A stretch of DNA of 5,342 bases from Clostridiales bacterium (GTDB lineage Bacteria > Bacillota > Clostridia > Oscillospirales > Acutalibacteraceae). The position numbers and the translations under genes were made by a program. Below, piece by piece: positions 1 to 2,864 of this stretch. The stretch covers positions 1-5,342 of the forward strand of contig JAAZGX010000079.1 of assembly GCA_012511005.1 (NCBI GenBank). Direction: 5' to 3'. Below the pieces are notes generated by a model. The model saw only the letters and a list, made by a program, of their open reading frames with translations, was not told the origin of the DNA and made no database searches. Numbering within the stretch: the first letter of the stretch is position 1; the number at the start of each line of letters is the position of its first letter.

Positions 1-239
1 TTACGCTTACAGACACGCTGGACAAATTCGATATTATTTGCCGTGTATCAGGAGGCGGCGTCACAGGTCAGGCAGGTGCAATCCGCCACGGTCTTTCACG
101 CGCTCTTTTGCAATACGACGAAAATATGCGCGGGACCCTTAAAAAGGCAGGCTTTTTAACGAGAGACCCTCGAATGAAGGAAAGAAAAAAGTACGGTCTC
201 AAAGGCGCCCGCCGCGCACCACAGTTCTCAAAAAGATAA
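1..239 (+). CDS. rpsI: 30S ribosomal protein S9, C-terminal part (5' end outside window)
   Basis: This is the last 78 codons of ribosomal protein S9, a component of the small ribosomal subunit head. The reading frame starts at base 3 and ends at TAA 237-239. The family signature is clear: the segment RVSGGGVTGQAGAIRHGLSR near the start of the visible part, then LTRDPRMKERKKYG, and the terminal KGARRAPQFSKR. In S9 the basic C-terminal tail ending in Lys-Arg reaches the ribosomal P site and contacts tRNA, and that tail is complete here. S9 is usually about 130 residues, so roughly the first 50 lie upstream of the window. It is normally cotranscribed with rplM (L13), which is not visible. A hairpin terminator follows 12 bases after the stop, so the operon ends here. 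Nothing unusual is seen in the visible part. Confidence 0.97.
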   Translation, partial: TLTDTLDKFDIICRVSGGGVTGQAGAIRHGLSRALLQYDENMRGTLKKAGFLTRDPRMKERKKYGLKGARRAPQFSKR

Positions 240-251
240 TACATTTAATAC

Positions 252-286
252 AAAGACCCCGAAAAGCGTTAGCTTTCGGGGCTTTT
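252..286 (+). terminator. Rho-independent terminator of the rpsI operon, possibly bidirectional
   Basis: The arms CCCCGAAAAGC (257-267) and GCTTTCGGGG (272-281) pair around the loop GTTA with one bulged A. The stem can be lengthened by AAAG (252-255) with CTTT (282-285), bulging A256. The 3' side runs into CTTTT, a short U-tract on the plus strand. It lies 12 bases past the rpsI stop. It also lies 9 bases past the stop of the minus-strand small ORF at 295-408, so it may end both convergent transcripts. On the minus strand the following T-run (TCTTTGTATT) is weaker. Confidence 0.88.
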
Positions 287-294
287 CCATTGTT

Positions 295-408
295 TTAGCA
301 GCATTTTTTGCATTGCATGCAGCAAATGTCCCCGTCAAAGAGGAGAATAAGTATGATGATTATTAAAAGAACCCATATTATAACATCGTTATTTAAGAAA
401 TTAAACAT
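295..408 (-). CDS. Putative 37-aa single-pass membrane peptide with Cys-rich tail
   Basis: This is a short minus-strand ORF from ATG (plus positions 408-406) to TAA (297-295). The peptide begins MFNFLNNDVIIW and continues as an almost pure Ile/Leu/Val stretch (about residues 9-24), long enough for one membrane helix. After DGDI it ends in the cluster CCMQCKKCC (residues 29-37; six Cys in nine residues). A Shine-Dalgarno-like AAAGGGGG lies 7 bases before the start (plus 416-423), and a candidate promoter lies upstream at 436-464. The stop abuts the hairpin at 252-286, so the gene would converge with rpsI. Tiny proteins made of a hydrophobic helix plus a Cys-rich end are common and poorly characterised in Clostridia; that resemblance is from general knowledge, and I name no family. 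The Cys pattern could bind metal or be redox-active, but this is inference. It could be a chance ORF, but RBS, composition and terminator agree. Confidence 0.55.
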   Translation of the reverse strand: MFNFLNNDVIIWVLLIIIILILLFDGDICCMQCKKCC

Positions 409-435
409 AGTACTGCCCCCTTTCTTTTCTACCAC

Positions 436-464
436 ATAATATGAGTATGATTAAAAATTGTTAC
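436..464 (-). promoter_or_regulatory. Candidate sigma-A-type promoter for the minus-strand 37-aa ORF
   Basis: Read on the minus strand, GTAACA (plus 464-459; 4/6 match to TTGACA) is followed by a 17-base spacer and TATTAT (plus 441-436; 5/6 match to TATAAT). A start about 7 bases further on would give a leader of about 20 bases containing the AAAGGGGG ribosome binding site. The region is AT-rich, so chance matches are easy; support comes mainly from its position. Confidence 0.4.
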
Positions 465-489
465 ATTTTAATATAAGATGAATAAAAAA

Positions 490-512
490 ATCCGCCTCGG
501 ATAAAATATCCG
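490..512. other. Overlapping, mutually exclusive hairpins upstream of the 43-aa ORF
   Basis: CGGATA (498-503) pairs with TATCCG (507-512) around an AAA loop. The same 5' arm can instead pair with ATCCG (490-494) around a CCT loop. Because the two helices share 498-502, only one can form at a time. On the minus strand the second hairpin (ATCCG-AGG-CGGAT) runs directly into seven T residues, like a small intrinsic terminator. On the plus strand the AAA-loop hairpin sits a few bases before the ribosome binding site (AAAGGATGGG) of the ORF at 531. The stems are short (5-6 bp), so any function is uncertain. Confidence 0.35.
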
Positions 513-530
513 TTGAAAGGATGGGATGAC

Positions 531-662
531 ATGATATTCAATTTTGGTAAAAAACCTGTTCCGGCAGATGATGATTATGATTTCCAAGAAGAAATAGCGG
601 AAGAATTTGAGGATTTCCTTGAAGACTATGAAATATACGGCGACAACGAAGAAGATTATTAA
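531..662 (+). CDS. Putative 43-aa highly acidic small protein, function unknown
   Basis: ATG 531 to TAA 660-662 encodes 43 residues, preceded by a purine-rich AAAGGATGGG (516-525) that includes a plausible ribosome binding site. The peptide starts MIFNFGKKPVPA and then becomes extremely acidic. I count 8 Asp and 9 Glu against only two Lys (residues 7 and 8) and no Arg or His, and it ends GDNEEDY. Aromatic residues are spread regularly through the acidic part. There is no membrane segment, Cys or signal peptide. I recognise no family. It lies codirectionally between the minus-strand peptide gene and the ctsR operon, with about 100 bases to the operon promoter, so it is probably a separate transcript. 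Possible roles such as a DNA mimic or a Clp/CtsR partner are speculation from charge and location. The ATGs at 521 and 526 close after two codons and are not alternatives. A chance ORF cannot be excluded; a 75-codon reading of the opposite strand looks like its shadow. Confidence 0.45.
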   Translation: MIFNFGKKPVPADDDYDFQEEIAEEFEDFLEDYEIYGDNEEDY

Positions 663-669
663 ATATTCG

Positions 670-726
670 GCATAATGAAAATTAAAGAAAATCAAAGAGA
701 ATTAAAGCAAATCAAAGAAATATAAA
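670..726 (+). repeat. 10-bp-periodic degenerate heptad array resembling CtsR half-sites
   Basis: Consecutive units with an exact 10-base period are AATTAAA-GAA (680), AATCAAA-GAG (690), AATTAAA-GCA (700), AATCAAA-GAA (710) and ATATAAA (720). A weaker unit, GCATAAT-GAA, precedes at 670. The heptad-plus-3 spacing is the same as in the CtsR operator (RGTCAAA-NAN-RGTCAAA). AATCAAA differs from AGTCAAA by one base. The period is not a multiple of three and the array lies after the stop at 662, so it is not coding. It sits just upstream of the operon promoter. Helically phased A-runs of this kind may also bend DNA or act like an UP element. The repeat is seen directly; CtsR binding is inference. 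Confidence 0.65.
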
Positions 727-739
727 GCTTATAATTAAT

Positions 740-756
740 ATTGACCTTTCCTGACC
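740..756 (-). promoter_or_regulatory. Possible second, degenerate CtsR box on the minus strand
   Basis: On the minus strand this reads GGTCAGG-AAA-GGTCAAT. The two heptads match RGTCAAA at 5/7 and 6/7 positions, with the exact 3-base NAN spacing of a CtsR operator. It lies about 11 bases upstream of the -35 element and is oriented opposite to the main box at 806-828. Occupancy by CtsR is inferred only. Confidence 0.4.
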
Positions 757-788
757 TATGAGCGAATTTGACCGCTGCACAGGTCAGG
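750..788. repeat. Perfect 8-bp inverted repeat flanking the operon -35 element
   Basis: CCTGACCT (750-757) and AGGTCAGG (781-788) are exact reverse complements separated by 23 bases, about three helical turns centre to centre. The -35 hexamer (768-773) lies between them. Within it, TGACC (769-773) and GGTCA (782-786) form a tighter inverted pair. All arms carry the GGTCA core of CtsR half-sites, so this may be an accessory operator or a dyad for another regulator. Confidence 0.5.
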
Positions 789-796
789 GTTATAAT
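768..796 (+). promoter_or_regulatory. Sigma-A promoter of the ctsR-mcsA-mcsB-clpC operon
   Basis: The -35 element TTGACC (768-773) and a perfect -10 TATAAT (791-796) are separated by exactly 17 bases. Transcription should begin near 803, giving a leader of about 40 bases before ctsR. The -35 hexamer is embedded in TTTGACC, a perfect reverse-strand CtsR half-site. The main CtsR box begins a few bases past the predicted start, so a bound repressor would block initiation. No sigma-32-like or CIRCE element is seen. Confidence 0.88.
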
Positions 797-805
797 TGTA
801 CACAA

Positions 806-828
806 GGTCAAAGAAAGTCAAAGTCAAA
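806..828 (+). promoter_or_regulatory. CtsR operator with an extra overlapping third half-site
   Basis: GGTCAAA (806-812), GAA (813-815), AGTCAAA (816-822) is a perfect match to the known CtsR consensus RGTCAAA-NAN-RGTCAAA. A third AGTCAAA (822-828) follows, sharing one base with the second and offset by 6 bases rather than 10. The box covers the predicted transcription start and leader, and ends just before the ctsR Shine-Dalgarno. This indicates autoregulation of the operon by CtsR, released on heat or protein stress. Confidence 0.93.
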
Positions 829-829
829 G

Positions 830-836
830 AGAGGTG
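830..836 (+). promoter_or_regulatory. Ribosome binding site that fixes the ctsR start at 842
   Basis: AGAGGTG lies 5 bases before ATG 842. The only other in-frame upstream ATG (758) has no such site and precedes the promoter, so 842 is the real start. The site immediately follows the CtsR operator. Confidence 0.85.
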
Positions 837-841
837 AACTT

Positions 842-1315
842 ATGAATATCAGTAACATAATAGCACAGATGATAACGGAAATGTTAGAGGATAATGATTA
901 TACGGACATTAAAAGAAATGAGCTTGCTTTATCTTTAGGCTGTGTTCCAAGTCAGATAAATTATGTGATAACATCTCGTTTTACTCCGGAGCATGGCTAT
1001 ATTGTTGAGTCAAGGCGAGGCGGCGGGGGATATATTAGAATTCATAGGAAGGTTCCGTTCGACGGAGATGAGATAACACAGGTAATAAAATCTATTGGTG
1101 ATACTATTGAGGAGATGGCTTGCCGCACACACATTAAAAATCTTCTGATTAGAGAAGCGATAACGGCAAATGAAGCAGATTTACTGCTAAATGCAACGAG
1201 TGAAAATTGTTACAGGGAGCTTCCCGTGAAATTTAGAGATACATTGCGCGCATCAATATTAAAACAACTATTGCTGACAATTAAAAAAGTAAACTTAAAC
1301 GAAATGGAGGATTAA
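842..1315 (+). CDS. ctsR: Transcriptional repressor CtsR of class III stress genes
   Basis: This 157-residue cytoplasmic DNA-binding protein represses clp genes by binding tandem RGTCAAA heptads as a dimer. The N-terminal winged helix-turn-helix occupies about residues 1-70: ISNIIAQMITEML helix, ELALSLGCVPSQINYVI as the HTH, then HGYIVESRRGGGGYIRI. That last segment is the Arg plus four-Gly wing that in Bacillus/Geobacillus CtsR senses heat and inserts into DNA; the neighbouring Arg is a known McsB phosphorylation target. The C-terminal half (about 80-157) is the helical dimerisation region that also interacts with McsB and Clp. Length is normal for the family (about 150). The frame is open back to ATG 758, but that start lies upstream of the promoter -35. 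A matching CtsR box lies at 806-828, so the gene is autoregulated. mcsA follows after 2 bases. Confidence 0.96.
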   Translation: MNISNIIAQMITEMLEDNDYTDIKRNELALSLGCVPSQINYVITSRFTPEHGYIVESRRGGGGYIRIHRKVPFDGDEITQVIKSIGDTIEEMACRTHIKNLLIREAITANEADLLLNATSENCYRELPVKFRDTLRASILKQLLLTIKKVNLNEMED

Positions 1316-1317
1316 AT

Positions 1318-1836
1318 ATGATTTGCGAAAATTGTAAACGAAATGAAGCTAATATTCATATGAAAAGAATTATAAATGCCAGTGCCACGGAGGTACACCT
1401 TTGCGGCGATTGCGCAAAAGCGTTAGGCTATGGCGGCGCTTTCTCAAGCTTTGGGTTAGGGCTCGGCGACTTATTCGGAAACTTTCTTTCTCATACACCC
1501 ACATTTTCTAACACTACCGCTGTAAGATGCTCGATGTGCGGCAATAGCTTTAGAGATATAGCCGAAAGCGGAAGATTTGGATGTGCCGAATGTTATGAAA
1601 CATTTTATGACAAGGTATTGCCCTCAATTGAAAGAATTCACGGGCAGACAAAGCATGTCGGCAAAAGGGCAAATAAAGAGAATAAGGACACACATTATAT
1701 AACGGATACAGAGGATTTGAAACAGCAGCTTGATAAAGCCGTAGAGGAACAAAATTATGAGTTAGCGGCAGAGCTGCGTGATAAAATAAAAGAAAAGGTG
1801 AATAAAAAGGACGGGGAGGAAAAAACTGATGAATAA
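1318..1836 (+). CDS. mcsA: Protein-arginine kinase activator McsA
   Basis: This 172-residue zinc-binding partner activates the arginine kinase McsB and participates in control of CtsR. Four CxxC motifs are intact and arranged as two zinc-binding pairs: C3/C6 with C29/C32, and C71/C74 with C89/C92. The pairs are separated by a Gly/Phe-rich linker (about residues 37-63). The segment DTEDLKQQLDKAVEEQNYEL followed by AAELRDKIKE (about 131-159) is a UVR motif, related to the ClpC middle-domain motif encoded two genes downstream. The tail is highly charged. A GGAGG at 1306-1310 precedes the ATG by 7 bases and lies inside the end of ctsR. The gene overlaps mcsB by 8 bases, suggesting translational coupling of the two complex partners. 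Length matches the usual 170-185 residues. No defects are seen. Confidence 0.95.
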   Translation: MICENCKRNEANIHMKRIINASATEVHLCGDCAKALGYGGAFSSFGLGLGDLFGNFLSHTPTFSNTTAVRCSMCGNSFRDIAESGRFGCAECYETFYDKVLPSIERIHGQTKHVGKRANKENKDTHYITDTEDLKQQLDKAVEEQNYELAAELRDKIKEKVNKKDGEEKTDE

Positions 1837-2839
1837 CAAATGGTATCTCGGTACTGGAGCGCAAAGCGATGTTATTATAAGCACAAGAATTAGGTTTGCA
1901 AGAAACATAAAAGAATTTCCTTTTCCGTCAAAGCTTGGTGTACCGGAGCGCATTCGTGTCAATAATATACTTGAAAAGGCTATACTTGATTGCAAAGAGT
2001 ATGACTTTAAGTTTATTGAGATGAAAACAATGTCACAGCTTCAAGCTGTATCGCTTGCTGAAAGGCACCTTGTAAGTCCGGAATTTGCAAGCTCAGGAGA
2101 CGGCAGGGCGCTTATTATTACAGAGGACGAGTCTGTAAGCATTATGCTTTGTGAGGAGGACCACATAAGACTTCAGGTAATGAAAGCGGGGCTTTCACTT
2201 GAAGAAGCGTATAAAGAGGCGGACGAGATAGACAATGCCATATCAAAAAGGTTAAACTATGCGTTTGATGATAGAATAGGCTTTTTGACGCAGTATCCAA
2301 CGAACTTAGGTACGGGAATGAGAGCGTCCGTAATGCTGCATTTGCCCGCGCTTTCATCACTAAAGCAAATACAAAAGCTAATTGAAACAGTTTCAAAGCT
2401 TGGTCTTTCAATAGGCGGCTCATACGGAGAATTTACACACGCAAAAGGTGACTTGTACCAGCTTAGCAACCAAATTACATTGGGTATTTCTGAAAAGGTT
2501 GCGATTGAAAATTTGAAGTCTATAGCTTTGCAAATTGCGGCACAGGAAAGAGCGGCAAGAGAGGAAGTTTGCAAGCTTAAAGAAACGGAAGATAAGGTTT
2601 TCAGAGCATACGGCATATTAAAATACGCAAGACTTCTTGGTGTGGATGAGTTTATGCAGTGTATTTCACTCGTAAGGCTCGGAGCTGTACGAAATATATT
2701 GAATACAGATGAAGCGCTTATTGGCAAGCTTATGGTCGATATGCAGCCTGCTACAATTTCAATATCTGTTGAGCGTCCGCTTGACGATAAAGACCGAGAT
2801 GAGCTGCGCGCAAAACTCGTCAGAGAATCACTAAAATAA
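1829..2839 (+). CDS. mcsB: Protein-arginine kinase McsB with altered active-site residues
   Basis: This 336-residue protein has the phosphagen-kinase-type catalytic domain that phosphorylates arginine on CtsR and on misfolded proteins, marking them for ClpC-ClpP. Conserved parts include ISTRIRFARN (17-26, phosphate-binding R20/R22), EEDHIRLQ (109-116, catalytic E110 and R114), PTNLGTGMRASVM (157-169, R165), GSYGE (197-201, substrate-binding E201), LYQLSNQITLG (209-219) and the allosteric pArg-pocket motif RDELRA (323-328). Two positions are unusual. The hallmark Cys before PTNLGTG (C167 in Bacillus, C271 in arginine kinase) is Tyr156. The Arg five residues before the substrate Glu (about R207 in Bacillus, R309 in arginine kinase) is Gly196. 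The N of the usual NEEDH is Cys108. Length is somewhat below the Bacillus protein (about 363). The start is fixed by GGGGAGGA at 1813-1820, within the end of mcsA. The frame is intact, so this is not a decayed gene; catalysis may be modified. Confidence 0.94.
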   Translation: MNNKWYLGTGAQSDVIISTRIRFARNIKEFPFPSKLGVPERIRVNNILEKAILDCKEYDFKFIEMKTMSQLQAVSLAERHLVSPEFASSGDGRALIITEDESVSIMLCEEDHIRLQVMKAGLSLEEAYKEADEIDNAISKRLNYAFDDRIGFLTQYPTNLGTGMRASVMLHLPALSSLKQIQKLIETVSKLGLSIGGSYGEFTHAKGDLYQLSNQITLGISEKVAIENLKSIALQIAAQERAAREEVCKLKETEDKVFRAYGILKYARLLGVDEFMQCISLVRLGAVRNILNTDEALIGKLMVDMQPATISISVERPLDDKDRDELRAKLVRESLK

Positions 2840-2864
2840 TATATAACAGCAGGGAGGATGAATA

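Noticed and set aside
353..439. 28-aa plus-strand ORF after an AGGAG at 341-345
   Set aside because: It overlaps the minus-strand Cys-rich peptide; the apparent AGGAG is the complement of that peptide's Leu codons, and the peptide itself has no notable features.
468..695. 75-aa minus-strand ORF rich in Phe/Ile/Tyr
   Set aside because: It is the complement of the acidic ORF and the AT-rich repeat array: Asp/Glu codons read backwards give Phe/Ile/Leu. Low complexity, no recognisable family, and the strand opposite has the better ribosome binding site.
675..725. 16-codon Lys/Glu-rich ORF across the heptad array
   Set aside because: No ribosome binding site, and the 10-base period is incompatible with codon-driven repetition; it is a by-product of the repeat.
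730..735. Perfect TATAAT hexamer as a second operon promoter
   Set aside because: No credible -35 lies 16-18 bases upstream and there is no extended -10 TG; the AT-rich setting makes chance matches likely. The promoter at 768-796 is far better.
663..841. CIRCE (HrcA) operator or sigma-B-type promoter as alternative stress control
   Set aside because: No TTAGCACTC-N9-GAGTGCTAA dyad and no convincing GTTT/GGGTAT pair was seen; the control signals present are of the CtsR type.
1550..2727. Minus-strand ORFs of 77-156 aa antisense to mcsA and mcsB
   Set aside because: They are shadows of strongly conserved plus-strand genes, with no ribosome binding site or family resemblance.
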